In this document: in pieces, positions 1 through 11,475 of the stretch
How positions within the stretch are numbered: position 1 is the first letter of the stretch
How the letters are laid out: every line of letters starts with the position of its first letter
Assembly (NCBI GenBank): GCA_946902875.1
Contig: OX336342.1
Span: 15,617,523 to 15,681,522, forward strand
DNA from: Nematopogon swammerdamellus
Lineage: Eukaryota; Arthropoda; Insecta; Lepidoptera; Adelidae
DNA: 64,000 bases
Direction of reading: 5' to 3'
The notes under the pieces: model-generated
What the model was told of the DNA's origin: nothing
Seen by the model: the letters and a program-made list of their open reading frames with translations, nothing else
Databases searched by the model: none
Made by a program: the position numbers and the translations under genes

Positions 1-251
1 ATTCTGCCCCTAATGCCACAGAGCAAATAAAAAGAAGAGACTCAACGCAACAAAAGCCTGGCCGAGATGCGCACAGGATGTCAGTGCGCCGGTAGCAAAC
101 GATACAATCGACCATGAGCTTAGCCGCAAACCTATCGTATTCGGATTTGACTCAATATGCGACTAGATTCAGTCAGTAGCCCCCCCCCTGTAGAGCAGCG
201 CGCTAGTAGAGTAAATCGCGTGTCAGTCGAGGAGGACGACGAACGCGGGGC

Positions 252-650
252 CGCCATATATAAGTGAGAGGATTGTATACCCCTACGCCTACTTCCACAC
301 TGCTTCCGCTCCGCCTTCGCACTTCCTGATCGCGTGCGGAAGGAACTACGGACCGTCTCTCCGTCGCGAGCTAACGGGTTGTTAACGCGGATTCATTTCA
401 GCGCTTCAACCAGCGCCGCGGCGCGCCAGACACCGCCGACGACTCGTCCCAACCGCAAACGAGGTCGCTTCCACAACGCTCAAGATAAAGCTTTGTAAAC
501 ATACATACTAACGAGGTCATATAAATTGGTTAATATAATAAAATAACGCTGGAGCAGTCCAGCTGCGCCTCCGCCGCGCCGCCAGCTCCTAGCCGACCCG
601 AAGGTGACGAAAGATAATAAAGCACATTATTATAAACATAAGAAGACAGG
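252..650 (+). promoter_or_regulatory. Possible promoter and non-coding first exon
   Basis: A TATATAAG box at 257-264 is followed by about 390 bases of GC-richer sequence that ends at a good splice donor (CAGG/GTAAGTG, exon end about 650). This fits a promoter plus a 5' UTR exon of a plus-strand gene, but no matching coding exon was recognised to the right. RNA evidence is needed; the donor could be chance. Confidence 0.3.
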
Positions 651-1753
651 GTAAGTGTTGAGAGTTCAGACAAACAAACCGTCACATTCGAGACCCCTGT
701 TTATTGTCACATGACGATTGTTTGCGCAGACCAAACATCGGCAAGACACGTAAGACACGTGTATTTACGCAAACTGAAGAGACAACTCGAGGACCTAGGC
801 TCTAAAAAAGATCTCAAGTAATCTCAACGTTCCCTTCGGTCTTCATCACACCTTACCAATAAAATTATATGTACATTTATTTTGAAGCCTTTGCTTGGAC
901 CTTTTAACTTTCATGGCTCAACCTGCCACAGAATAAGGCATTGAGTTAAGGCATTAATTAGGTATATCAACTTAAATGTATTTTTATGTTGGTTTCAATC
1001 TATTGTATTTTTCCCGGAACAGCATCATCGACCTATACGAGTAAATGGAGATCACGAATTTACATTTTACTAAGCAAAGAAACATTACAAACAAGTGTAC
1101 ACCCACATAATATTATTATGATCATCACCGAAGTTTTTTGTTCGAATTACGGCGAGCTCAGCGGCCTTGAGTAAAGTACACGACTGCGAGCTCCCCTCGG
1201 CGCAAATGTTGTTTAGTCGCTGTACCAGCAGGCAGCCCCGCGCGGCGGAGGCGCGGAGGCGAGGCGGCGCGCGGCGCCGAGCGAGTGTGGGAACGATTAG
1301 GTGGTGTGTTTCTTTTATTATTTTGTATGTTGTATCTGGCTGGGCGGAACACATGTGAGCGACCGACGTATCCGGCCCTCCATGGGTCGCGACGCGAGCG
1401 GGAGTCTCTCGACTCCACAGTGTTCACTCGTTTCGATAGACCATACAGGTTTTCCTGTCTTCGCATATTATTACATTCACCGGTGGGGTGGCGAGACCTT
1501 TAACGTGTTGAAATTTTAAGTTAGTCTTTAAAACTCTACAAGAACGTACCTATCTAAATTTCAATTCCGATGAAACCCTGATAATGAAATTTATAATATT
1601 GTAAATATTATAAATTGATAATGAATGTAGATTTGGATAGTTTCATCAATTCTGTAGGCAAGTCAGCTGTACTCATAAAGGAAACATTCTTGTATGTATT
1701 GGCCTTGGAGTCGACCCCTTCCACAACATAGACCAAAAAAGTACGAGTATCTG
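651..1753. other. Gene-free stretch with a GC-rich island
   Basis: AT-rich sequence without a convincing coding region. A GC-rich patch at about 1185-1300 contains repeated GCGGAGGCG-type motifs. The short open frames here lack codon bias or recognisable domains. Confidence 0.5.
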
Positions 1754-1868
1754 CAAGGGAAGCACTGACAGACATGGCACCTAGTTCACCCGGTGTTATG
1801 GGCTGACATCACGGATGTTGTAGGTGATGTAGCCAACCTTATCAGTTTCCATAAAAAAAAACTAAAAA
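1754..1868 (+). repeat. SINE B, 3' fragment
   Basis: This matches the last ~110 bases of the SINE whose full form is at 52722-53116 (same GGCACCTAGTTCACCC and GTCAGTTTCCAT blocks) and ends in an A-rich tail. It is 5'-truncated, so no Pol III boxes remain. Confidence 0.7.
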
Positions 1869-1953
1869 AAAATCTGCACCTAAACTTGTGGTTTTATATT
1901 TTACAAAGAACGTGTTCCAGGCGAAGAACAGATTTGTTTAAATGTAATCCGAT

Positions 1954-2395
1954 ATGGATGGCTGGATGAGAGACGCTGACCGATCAGCCAATATCACTTC
2001 CCTCCGAGAAGGTGACAAACGGAAGACTTCCCTTTAGATTGCTGGCTATGCTGGACGAGAGAACATATTCGAGAACCTATTTATTTATAGCCGACGCTAC
2101 TATGCTACTATGCTGCTATGCGGCCACTTACGTCCAGTACGATGGTACCAATCCATCGGCTACAACTTGAGCCTATACCACCTATTAAGTAAGGGGCAAG
2201 GGAAAATACTTACGTTTTGCGTCAGTTCTGTACGGTGGTGGAGGAGCAAGTGTATATTATTTATTAGGTATGCATGCACGTAGATTTTTCGGTCAGAAAA
2301 AACTCACTGGTGCATGTCGGCCGAATTCCAACCTCGGGCCTTGAGATATAGAGTCCGAGCCATCGGAGCCAAGAACACGCTCCCACCACCCACGT
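1954..2395 (-). repeat. SINE A, diverged near-full copy
   Basis: On the minus strand this follows the SINE at 36892-37292 in order: a degraded tRNA-like head (A-box-like TGGCTCCGATGG, B-box-like GAGGTTGGAATTC), a GTGAGTTTTTTCTGACC block, the GGGTTGGTACC-like middle, and the TCGGAGG..GATATTGGCTG tail. Divergence is high, so it is an old copy. Confidence 0.65.
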
Positions 2396-2494
2396 CGCAA
2401 TGTAGACACAAAGAAAAAAACAAAAAAACTAATTGGGTACTAGTGAAGCTGGATTTTTAGTACAGAATTTCTCATAATAGCAAATCAAAGCAGA

Positions 2495-2545
2495 CTTTGC
2501 CAAGTGCGAGTTGGAGTCGCGCACCGAGGGGTCCGCACCACAACG
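2495..2545 (+). repeat. Fragment of the AAGTGCGAGT-type dispersed repeat
   Basis: The block around CCAAGTGCGAGTTGGAGTCG and the following GCACCGAGG..TCCGCACCAC match the start of the repeat at 37690-37990. Only this end is present. Confidence 0.5.
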
Positions 2546-2738
2546 TTATTGACCGGTTTTTATTATTATTAGTTTTACTTTAAAGTTTGCACTATATAGG
2601 TATATAATAACTAATCTATACATATAATAAAATCGTAAAGGTAAGAAAGTCTGTACATTGAATGTATTCGGAAAAAAACTAACCAGGGTGGCTTAAAATG
2701 AGATACTGAACATGTTAGAAGAGTTTTTAAAATTTTTG

Positions 2739-2760
2739 TTTGTTTGTTTGTTTGTTTGTC
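2739..2760 (+). repeat. (GTTT)n microsatellite
   Basis: About five tandem GTTT/TGTT units within the 5' part of Helitron 1. Confidence 0.9.
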
Positions 2761-3059
2761 TGTACGCGCATCACGCAAAAACCACTGAACGGAATTAGAC
2801 GAAACTTTGTATAGTGGCAGTTTATATGCCGGGTTAACGTAATAATTAAAAAATATAATAAAAATCACGTAATCCAAAGTAAAGGTAAAAAACAATTTTA
2901 AATGTCATGTTGACAACGGAGAACTGTCATCTCGACGTGAGCTGGCCGGTGACAAATTGTTTGTAAATAAAAAATAAATTGAAAGTCGTAGTTATGTCGC
3001 TGTCATTGGTGCAATAAAATTTGTATATCTGTTGCCCGCGGCTTCGCTCGCGTGAAATT

Positions 3060-4150
3060 CGTATTTCAAAAAAAGAAAGTGAGTAACTTAAGGCGGGCCC
3101 GAAGGCGGATCTGCGCTCACGTAAACGATATTCTTTCTCGATGAAAGTAACTAAGGGCGAGGCGGAAGGCGGACCTGAGTTCAGGAAGAAGAAAAATATT
3201 CTTGAAGAAAGTAAGTAATTAAGGGCGAGGCCGAAGGCCGAGCTCTATTCTGGAAGACCATAAACCTTCTCGAAGAAAGTAAGTAACTATGGGCGAGGCC
3301 GCAGCCCGAGCTGCGTTCAGGAAGAAGCTAAACCATCTTGAGGAAAATAACCTAAGGCGAGGCCGAAGGCCGAGCTACGTTCTGACAATTGAAAAACCAT
3401 CTCGAAGAAAGCAAGTAACTAAGGGCGAGGCCGAAGGCCGAGCTTCGTTCAGGAAGAAGCTAAACCATCTTGAAGAAAGTAAGTAACTAAGGGCGAGGCC
3501 GAAGGCCGTGCTCTATTCGGGAAGACCATAAACCATCTCGAAGAAAACAAGTAACTAAGGGCGAGGCCGTAGGCCGAGCTGCGTTCAGGAAGAAGGTAAA
3601 CATTTTTGAAGAAAGTAAGTAACTAAGGCGAGGCCGAAGGCCGAGCTACGTTCTGACAAATTATAAACCATCTCGAAGAAAGCAAGTAACTATGGGCGAG
3701 GCCGCAGCCCGAGCTGCGTTCAGGAAGAAGCTAAACCATCTTGAGGAAAATAACCTAAGGCGAGGCCGAAGGCCGAGCTACGTTCTGACAATTGAAAAAC
3801 CATCTCGAAGAAAGCAAGTAACTAACGGCGAGGCCGAAGGCCGAGCTTCGTTCAGGAAGAAGCTAAACCATCTTGAAGAAAGTAAGTAACTAAGGGCGAG
3901 GCCGAAGGCCGTGCTCTATTCGGGAAGACCATAAACCATCTCGAAGAAAACAAGTACTAAGGGCGAGGCCGTAGGCCGAGCTGCGTTCAGGAAGAAGGTA
4001 AACATTTTTGAAGAAAGTAAGTAACTAAGGCGAGGCCGAAGGCCGAGCTACGTTCTGACAAATGATAAACCATCTCGAAGAAAGCAAGTAACTAAGGGCG
4101 AGGCCGAAGGCCGAGCTGCGTTCTGGAAGAAGCTAAACCATCTCGAATAA
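3060..4150 (+). repeat. Array of ~66-bp tandem repeats, forward orientation
   Basis: About sixteen units, each with GGGCGAGGCCGAAGGCCGAG, a CTGCGTTCAGGAAGA-like block and a CTCGAAGAAAGTAAGTAAC-like block. The GGCCGAAGGCC core is a short perfect inverted repeat. Six units (from about 3289) are duplicated as a ~403-bp block from about 3692, a higher-order repeat. The short open frames inside this array reflect the repeat, not genes. Confidence 0.9.
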
Positions 4151-4243
4151 AGTTGATTAATATTAAGATTGAGTTAATTTAATTTTATAAAGTCCACGCT
4201 TCTGACGGCAAATATACCGTGCATCCTAGAACCTCGCGGTTAA

Positions 4244-4672
4244 TCCCTGCTGGATGGCAAGAGGCCCAATGCTATCACCTTAGTGCCATGGACTAAGGGT
4301 AGTTCTTTGATGTGGGACGCCACTTGTGTTCTCACATTGGCTCCACGTCACGTTAGGACATCTTCAAGAGCGGCTGGCGCGGACGAAGCTGGGGCGGAGA
4401 GCCTCAAACGCAACAAATATAGAAATATAATTCAAGATTTCGAATTTGTTGCGTTTGCGGTTGAAATCGGTCCGTGGAGCAGTGAAGCCAAAGGAGGCTT
4501 GGGCCTCTGCTGGTTGACGCAACTGGTGTCCCGCCATCAAGGGCTTATGTACTTCATTCAAAGGGTAAGCCTTGCCATCCAGCGAGGTAATGCCGCAAGT
4601 GCTCTAAGAACATTTGAAAATACCCGTTTTTATAGTTATTTTAATGTTTTTTTTATTAGGTTTGTTTGTTAG
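4244..4672 (+). pseudogene. Fragment of a retroelement Pol C-terminal domain inside Helitron 1
   Basis: An uninterrupted reading frame starts upstream of the ATG at 4283 and includes DGKRPNAITLVPWTKG, then LMWDATCV, a long basic/acidic middle and QRVSLAIQRGNAAS near the end. From memory this resembles a conserved domain found C-terminal to reverse transcriptases in invertebrate retroelements, probably with a restriction-enzyme-like fold (RPD..WDxT). The usual RPDG reads RPNA and the RT itself is absent, so it is a relic. It lies between the forward and reverse arrays of Helitron 1, which suggests capture or nested insertion. The family assignment is tentative. Confidence 0.45.
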
Positions 4673-4788
4673 GTAGGTTTTAATTCTTAATAACTAAAGA
4701 TAATATAACTAATATTACTTTTTTAATTTTATGAAATAAATCGATTGAGTAAACGATATTATATTCTATCGAAGAAAGGAAGTCTTTA

Positions 4789-5095
4789 AGGGCGAGGCCC
4801 GAAGGCGGAAGAGGGTTTTTGGTTTACCTGAACGCAGCTCGGCCTTCGGCCTCGCACTTAGTTCCTTCCTTTCTTCCAGAAGGTTTATCGTCTTCCTGAA
4901 CGCAGCTCGGCCTTCGGCCTCGCCCTTACTTACTTCCATTATTTGAGAAAGGTTTATCGTTTATCTGAAAGCAGCTCGGCCTTCGGCCTCGCCCCTTAGT
5001 TAGTTACTTTCTTTGAGAAGGTTTATCGATTACCTGAACGCAGCTCGGCCTTCGGCCTCGCCCTTAGTTACTTACATTCTTCTTTGGAATACGAA
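4789..5095 (-). repeat. Array of ~66-bp tandem repeats, reverse orientation
   Basis: About four units of the reverse complement of the 3060-4150 unit (GCAGCTCGGCCTTCGGCCTC...). One more forward unit lies at 4785-4820. Together with the forward array this could form a very long hairpin. Confidence 0.88.
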
Positions 5096-5129
5096 TTTCA
5101 CGCGAGCGAAGCCGCGGGCAACAGCTAGT

Positions 5130-6026
5130 AAGTAATAAAAGAACACACCAAGTTTGACCCTTGTATGTAGGTATTACCGTTTTTACGATAAGTATAGAAA
5201 AAATTTAAAACGTTAAAAAACACGTTTCCCATGGAGAACCTTTCCCAATGTTTTTGCTTTTTTTATTGTTTATTACTCGTATTATGGATATGCGCCATAA
5301 TAACATTTTGAACTTCAAAACATTTCGAAACAAAGACGAGCTGTCTGCTGCTCGAATGGCAAATTGGGAATGTTGGACTGTGGGATTGAGTGCTGCCGCC
5401 CCGCCGCCGCGCCGCCGGCGCCGCCGCCGCACTATGGTTTATGGGCGGAAATAATTCAAATTTACAAAATTTAATACACGATATCTGCTATAGCATTTTC
5501 ATATAGTCAGATAACTAGTGCTTACTGAACAGTATTAATTTTATTTTTAAACTCTTTACACATCGCAGGATAAACGCTCAAAGTTGCTCAATTTATTTGC
5601 AGCGTTATTTAAGATTTAAGATCAATAAGAATTTTATTTTTTGTACATCTTATTAATTATTACACAAATACTTTTATTATTTATTATTACGTGCCTAAGC
5701 ATTATCTTCCTTAAAATATAAAAAAAAATTTATTCATGAATTCTCCTCTTCCAAAATAAATTTCTAATATATCCCCAAAAAATGTGAAATAAAATACAAA
5801 CTCCTAGAGCTACAAGTTTAGCTACATTTGCCTACGTGCTCGGATGCATATTAAAATATACTCTATACCTTCGTCGATCAGATCTATAAGTTTCAGCTGC
5901 TACTTTTTTGCACTTTGGGAGTAATCGCACTTTGAATGCACCAGGTAAGTGATTAGTGAAACTGCGCGCAATCATTAGCGCACATTAGTACCTAATTAAC
6001 GTCGCTTTATGAATGGATGTACCGTG
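5130..6026. other. Gene-free stretch
   Basis: AT-rich sequence. The only structure seen is a GC-rich run of CCG/GCC triplets at about 5390-5432. No coding region is supported. Confidence 0.5.
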
Positions 6027-6341
6027 AGGGGCCGGTACTTTAAAAAAATAGCCCCACTGCATCTCTCCCCGTGTATGTCGTAAAAGGTGACTAAGGGATA
6101 TGACTCTCTTCTTATATTACTAGGTGGTAGGGTTTAACCCGCCCGGGTTGGTACCACCGCACTGAATGAAAGGTCGGTCGAAACGGCTATGTAAATAGTT
6201 TGTGTTTTCCGTCCAGTTCAGTGTAGCCGGCACTACCGAAGGGAGGCACTGACGTGGCACCAAGTTCACCCGGTGTTATAAGCTGACATCATGGATGCTG
6301 TAGGTGATGTAAGCCAACCGTGTCAGTTTCCATAAAAAAAA
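6027..6341 (+). repeat. SINE B, body without the Pol III head
   Basis: This starts at GGGGCCGGTACTTT and carries the ACTGCATCTCTCCCCGTG block, the GGTGGTAGGGTTTAACCCGC middle, the TTCAGTGTAGCCGGCAC block, the ACCCGGTGTTAT block and an A-tail, all shared with 52860-53116 or 41945-42245. The tRNA/5S head is absent. Confidence 0.75.
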
Positions 6342-6465
6342 AATGGATGTTGCTAATCTCATTTGAGGTTTCCCCTTCTCATTAATGTAATGATCAATTT
6401 ATATTACTATCCTTAATTTTTAATTTAATAACCACTTTCCAACTTGTAAACATCTCCTTCACGAA

Positions 6466-6833
6466 ATGGATAGTGTCGCGATCCCCTACTCTGTTTTGTG
6501 CAGTGAACTAATCAAGTGTGATCGTGATTTTCAAAAACTACGACTTTACTTCCAAAATATGTACCCAACTCTAAATGAATCTCAAATTGAAACAGTGGTG
6601 AGTGCAGTGCAGAAACGTTTTGTGGCTCAATTCAATCAAAGGTGGAACTCAGTATGCAGAACTACAAACGCTATCGGCTTCTTCATTCCAGGAAGTGCAG
6701 CAGAATTGCGATTAATGAAGATGTGATGAACATGATCCTCTTGTCCTCTGATCCTCTAATAACGAGTCTAAGGCCAAAACCAAAGAAGAAAATTGTACCT
6801 ATTAGCGACGAAGCCAAACAGCTAATTGTTTGA
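6466..6833 (+). pseudogene. Short unrecognised coding fragment with an apparent frameshift
   Basis: An ATG with reasonable context (6466) opens an 86-residue frame with an amphipathic helical look (KLRLYFQNMYPTLNESQIET). At about 6640 a second, overlapping frame continues with coding-like composition to 6833 and a basic PKPKKK segment. The switch suggests a frameshifted relic of a DNA-binding or transposon-encoded protein. I do not recognise the family. It could also be a true short exon, or chance. Confidence 0.3.
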
Positions 6834-6845
6834 ATTTAAATTCCT

Positions 6846-7381
6846 TTTTATTATGCATTACTTTACACTTTTCTATGACTTTTTGATTTGACAAGGCCTC
6901 AATTGAGGCCGCTTGATAATATTTAAGGAGTTGGTGTTCTTATTATTATCACAATTCCTGCAAATATATTGAGCGGAATTAATTACTAAACCTGCAAATC
7001 GTTACTTCATTTTTTTTTTATGACTTTGCCATGAAATTGCCAAATTATATTTTGATAATCAATGTGTTTATAAATTACGAAACCAGCAAAAAAAAATTAT
7101 CGAAATATGTTAAGTATTTTAGAAGTTACTGGATTATTTCCGCAGCCCCATACAACTTGAACCAGTGTGCGCCGTGCCGTGGGGACTGGCGGCGGCGCCG
7201 AACAAGGTCGAAGCCGAGTGTCGACGACGGAGGTCATCGAATCCTCTGGCATGAGCACAAGCCTTCTAAGCAACTTCCAACCCAACTATATCCTCGTGTA
7301 ACAACCTCCTTCCGATGCTATACTTAGACCCACGACTCAAACTAAAAATCGAGTCTCAATAATTATGAAAATTAAATTAAA
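6846..7381. other. Gene-free stretch
   Basis: AT-rich with a GC-richer patch at 7160-7240. No domain, RNA gene or repeat was recognised. Confidence 0.4.
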
Positions 7382-7495
7382 ATATACTTTATTGTTCACC
7401 ATCATCTCATCACATCACCATATGTAAAAAGGCTCACAAAGGCGAGTTTAATGCCTTTCAGTATTCTTTACGAACTAACCTTTGGGATGTGGAAA
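7382..7495 (-). repeat. 3' end fragment of a dispersed repeat (possibly LINE)
   Basis: The TACTTTATTGTTCACCA start, GGCGAGTTTAATGCC middle and CTAACCTTTGGGATGTGG end match 13535-13635 in the same order. This layout resembles a LINE 3' UTR in reverse orientation. The parent element is unknown. Confidence 0.5.
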
Positions 7496-8506
7496 ACGCG
7501 TAGGGGCGGACAATTCAGTGCTAAAGAAAGGACAATAGTACGAAATATAATTTAAATATTAAATTCGTGGTGCGTAATATCCTTGCGTCTGCAATGCACG
7601 AAAGATAAACACGAAAGTTCCAAAAGGCGATTTGGTCAAGAAATCGATTTTAACCATTGAAATAAACTAAAACGCTATGTCAATGATTTTAGTCCAACAA
7701 AAAAACTTGTAAAACTACGACTCACCTAATAACACTTTCAAAAATTTACAATGTTTACATAATTATGTACCAGTTAGTTTAAACAATCTCTATCCTACCT
7801 ATCACTATCCATATCCATAGGACCATCCATAACCATGGTAATAAATAAATGACCTCAAACAAAACTGCCTTACGCAACTTCACATTATAAGGTAGGTAGG
7901 TTACATAAGTACTCTTATGCAGTTTCGAGCGGCTCTCGTTCGTCTGTAGGTAGGTATGTGTAAATAAATAAGAATTACCTAATGAAATAAATAAAAGAAA
8001 CGTTGTTTCCTTGACATTATCAGCCGGCATATTTACATGTTGTACGACGAATTAATTAAGTACGAACACCCCTCCGTCGCGCCGACGCGACGCCGCCGCC
8101 GACGCCGCGCCGCCGTTGCCCGGCCCGCGCCGCCGCCGCCGCCACATTAGCATGCGAAGTTTCTCAGCCGAATAAAAGCGTCGTTTCCATAAAATGTTTG
8201 TAGCAATAACGTGGAACTGCTACTACTGACTGCGGGCGGAGTGCGCGTGGAAGAAGGGGAGGCGGCGATGACGGCGCAAGTGTCTGTCGAAATGACGCAT
8301 TGCCGTATATGTCCTGACTCCTGCCTGCCCGATGCTGTCTAGTCGACCAGCCTGGCCAGTCAGCCGCATCGATGGTCCACTTCACAATTATCGACACCAA
8401 CTCCAACATATTGTTTTTTTTTATGTTAGTAAGCATATTACGTAGGTACTCGCTTTTTATATTTTTCTTTTTAGATAAATGCAAAGCCGAAAATGAAGAG
8501 AAAAAA
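7496..8506. other. Gene-free stretch with a GC-rich island
   Basis: It holds a dense CCG/GCC run at about 8070-8150 in otherwise AT-rich DNA. No coding region is supported. Confidence 0.4.
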
Positions 8507-8548
8507 TACGTCCCGACCAGGATTCGAACCTGGAACTCCGAAAACGTA
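8507..8548 (-). other. tRNA-like T-arm with following T-run
   Basis: On the minus strand a perfect 5-bp stem (CCAGG/CCTGG) encloses the 7-nt loop TTCGAAT, a canonical tRNA T-arm and B box, followed by TCGGGAC, a tRNA-like 3' acceptor strand, and then a T-run that could terminate Pol III. I could not find a matching D-arm or 5' acceptor strand, so this is a tRNA pseudogene or SINE remnant, not a supported tRNA gene. Confidence 0.35.
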
Positions 8549-8778
8549 CTCATATACATATGTGTACTGTGATGAACATACATCGGAATCCGCGGGGCAC
8601 GAATGATTCAAGGTCGTTTAGTGATGGGACAATGTATCCACAAATATTGAAAATCGATCGTTATTTTAGAATAATATGAAATAATGTCGATTTTTAAAAC
8701 TAAGAGTATTTCTATAGAAAATAAGATATAATAAACAAATGATGTATTTACTTTGTAGGTACAATACAAATCTGTTCA

Positions 8779-8849
8779 AACCACAATATTAGTTTTATTA
8801 GTATGGAATAGAAAGAATTTGATTTTTTTTACCAACTTACACGTGTTAC
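8779..8849 (+). repeat. Direct repeat, copy 1
   Basis: The TTTTATTAGTATGGAATAGA-containing block recurs at 9195-9265, about 416 bases away, with few differences. Origin unknown. Confidence 0.7.
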
Positions 8850-9194
8850 ATCATAATGATATTGAGGACTTTTTTGTTACTGTTATGAAACTGAATCGAT
8901 TAGGCTATAAAAATCAACCACCTATTTTTTTATTTAAACACATAAAAAAATATTTTACATAAAAAAAGGCCAAGGTCCAAAAAAATTGGTCTTACAAAAT
9001 TAGTTCATAGTAAGCTAAGGGGTGGTTCTGTATCGGAAATAGATCACTTTTGAAGAACAAAGAATTTTTTTTTTCACAAAAATTTTTTTTTAATGTTAAA
9101 TGTAAAAAAATTTTTTTCTTAATCGTTTCGGTTTCGTGCTAGGAACAAAAAAGTCTTCCAACACGTATATCTCTTTCTTTCAGAAATTGTGAAA

Positions 9195-9265
9195 AACCAC
9201 AATTTTAGTTTTATTAGTATGGAATAGAAAGAATTTAATTTTTTTTACCAACTTACACGTATTAT
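9195..9265 (+). repeat. Direct repeat, copy 2
   Basis: Second copy of the 8779-8849 block. The 350 bases between are AT-rich. Confidence 0.7.
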
Positions 9266-10982
9266 AGATGAAAGAGTGAAGCTGCGCGTGCGACGTCTTC
9301 GGTTACGCAATGTTATCAATTCGTCAGAAGTCAGACTCATAAATCTCAATTTAGACACATTGTAAAGTTTTACAGACCGCCCATCTTCCGCGGAGTCCAT
9401 AATCACCTCTACAAAAAGGAAACAATACGCGGTACCCGGCTTTTGTCTCTAAGATTTATTGTTGGGTTTACAGCTGATAACTGCTACCCTTGTATTATTT
9501 TATTAGTTACTTCATATTAACGAAGCGGGCTTTTGGGCACTTTTGGGTGATGGGAGGCCGTGTTCACGTTTATATTATTGACTTAGGGCACAGATGCTTT
9601 TAATTTAATAATATTAAGAATGTATCCATCTTATTCTCGTGTAAGTATGGTAGATTAAATAGACATTTTGGTAAATACAAAATTATGAATAGTAAAGAAT
9701 AGAGAAGGCGCTATGGTGAAAGTGGCAGTAATTCCACTATAATTAAATTACTTTCTTGCGAGCTGTACTGTAACACGAGATTACGAGTGCGATAACCCGA
9801 TAATTTGAGCACAGCCTACAACTTACATTTATCTACATATATAAGTAATTTCACTGAAATTATTTCTTGCACCGTAGCCTTCCTTTCAGTTTCGCCGTCT
9901 GCAATCAATAAGTTCCAGTCCAGTTATGTAAGTGTTTTGGTTAAATGCTTGTAAGATTAGCCATGTGATATTTGTCCTTAAGTCTACCGCAGTAAAGTAC
10001 AGTTTAGCATAATAAAAAAAATATCCCCTGCATATCAACAACGCGGTGCGTACAAAACAATAGATTGTATGTATTCTTTCATGGACTTAGGCTACATTTC
10101 GAAGATATCTAATACACGGAGAACAGAATGGTGGTTCTTTGACAGAATTTTGTCAAATAACGTTTCAGACAATGCATTACGCAGCTGTAAAAATTATAAA
10201 AGAATCCTGCCCGGGGCGGAATGCGTTATTTATTATTCTCGCCTAGATATTCCCGCCTAATAGCGACCCTTTGGAGCGGTGACACGTTGCTATGGCCCTT
10301 TGTTAATTTAGTCCCAGATAGAAAAGGTTTTTTGTTCGCCGTCACCACGAGTCAGTAAGCCTGGATACGAAATACGGCATCGTTTGTATGAGAACCGAGG
10401 TAGCCGCCAAAGGGGTGTGAAGTCTGAGGCGGGAGCGGCGCATGGAACGCCGTGATTGGCCGAGCGAGTAGGTAGCCAAGTGACGCCAGTCTTCCATACG
10501 TTTGAACGGGATTCATACAATAAGTCGCTCATTGTGTCGATTCGCGATGAAAAGATGAAACGGATTTAACAATATTTAACCCTTCTTTACATCAAGGGAA
10601 TAATATAACTTTCTCTTGAATGAACAAAGGCAACGCCCCTTTCACAATTTTGCGAATTTGCAGATTTTCGCATAAACACGATAATAGTTCTAAGTTCTGA
10701 GATACCTCGGATACTTTATTATAAATCTACATCAAATTTCCAAAACAATGATATGTAAGACCTCGTACATTGGTATTATCTTATTGGAGTATTTGTTATT
10801 GGAATTTTCCAAAATAAAAAAAATAATGTTAGAAAGTCGAAAAGTTTTGTAACCAAAAAAAAAATAATTATATTATTAACAACTATTTGCTAATTACTTA
10901 GCCAACGATATGACAAATTATATTGCAATATGACTTCGCGAAAAATTCGCGAAAATCTATCCTACCATAAAAAAATTATGAG
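9266..10982. other. Gene-free stretch
   Basis: AT-rich with a modest GC increase at about 10200-10530. Short open frames here have no recognisable domains. Confidence 0.4.
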
Positions 10983-11140
10983 TACCCACCTCGATATTTA
11001 ATTTTTTTACGGTAAAATGAGGTTTTCCAGGCTTTGCCTTTTTTAACAAACTAACCAGCCATACCCACCTGGATATTTAATTTTTTTAGGGTAAAATGAG
11101 GTTTTCCAGGCTTTGCCTTTTTTAACAAACTAACCAGCCA
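10983..11140 (+). repeat. 79-bp tandem duplication (2 copies)
   Basis: TACCCACCTSGATATTTAAT starts at 10983 and again at 11062. The two units differ at only a few bases. Confidence 0.9.
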
Positions 11141-11475
11141 TGCAGCTAGAGCCTTATAAAATGTACCATGCGTCTCTCTGTCAGTTTCACGGTGTGAATT
11201 CGTTATATAAGGGTTAATAAAACAACAAATGAAAGGCTGTGTAGTCTGTAATAGAAACATATATTTGAAACAGAACAATAATTTACTTAATTATTTATTT
11301 ATAGATCGGTATCTATATTAAAATTTTCATTTGGTAACTTTTGAACAATTGAATTAAATTTAAAAGCACAATTTACGACATTTACATTGTTACTGTTTAC
11401 ATTGTTGACATTTACATTGTTATTGTTGAACTAAAGAACTAAAGAACTAACATGTGTCTCGAGAGATGGTCGCGC

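Larger units (their letters stand above)
2615..5128 (+). mobile_element. Non-autonomous Helitron (copy 1) with opposed internal tandem arrays
   Basis: The element begins TC (2615) after an A and ends CTAG (5128) before a T, as expected for Helitron insertion between A and T. The 3' end carries the hairpin CGCGAGCGAAGCCGCG about ten bases before CTAG. The 5' part has the lepidopteran-Helitron-like block with CGCAAAAACCACTGAACGG (from about 2773) after a GTTT microsatellite. An inverted copy of the 3' terminus lies inside at about 3029-3067. Between the two termini are tandem arrays in opposite orientation and a retroelement fragment. No Rep/helicase coding sequence is present, so it would depend on an autonomous partner. 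Confidence 0.75.

Noticed and set aside
3289..3889. Two identical 65-residue reading frames
   Set aside because: They are products of the tandem repeat inside Helitron 1; unit length and frame coincide by chance, and there is no independent coding sign.
3060..5095. CRISPR-like array
   Set aside because: The ~66-bp units are contiguous with no unique spacers, lie in eukaryotic DNA, and are flanked by Helitron ends.
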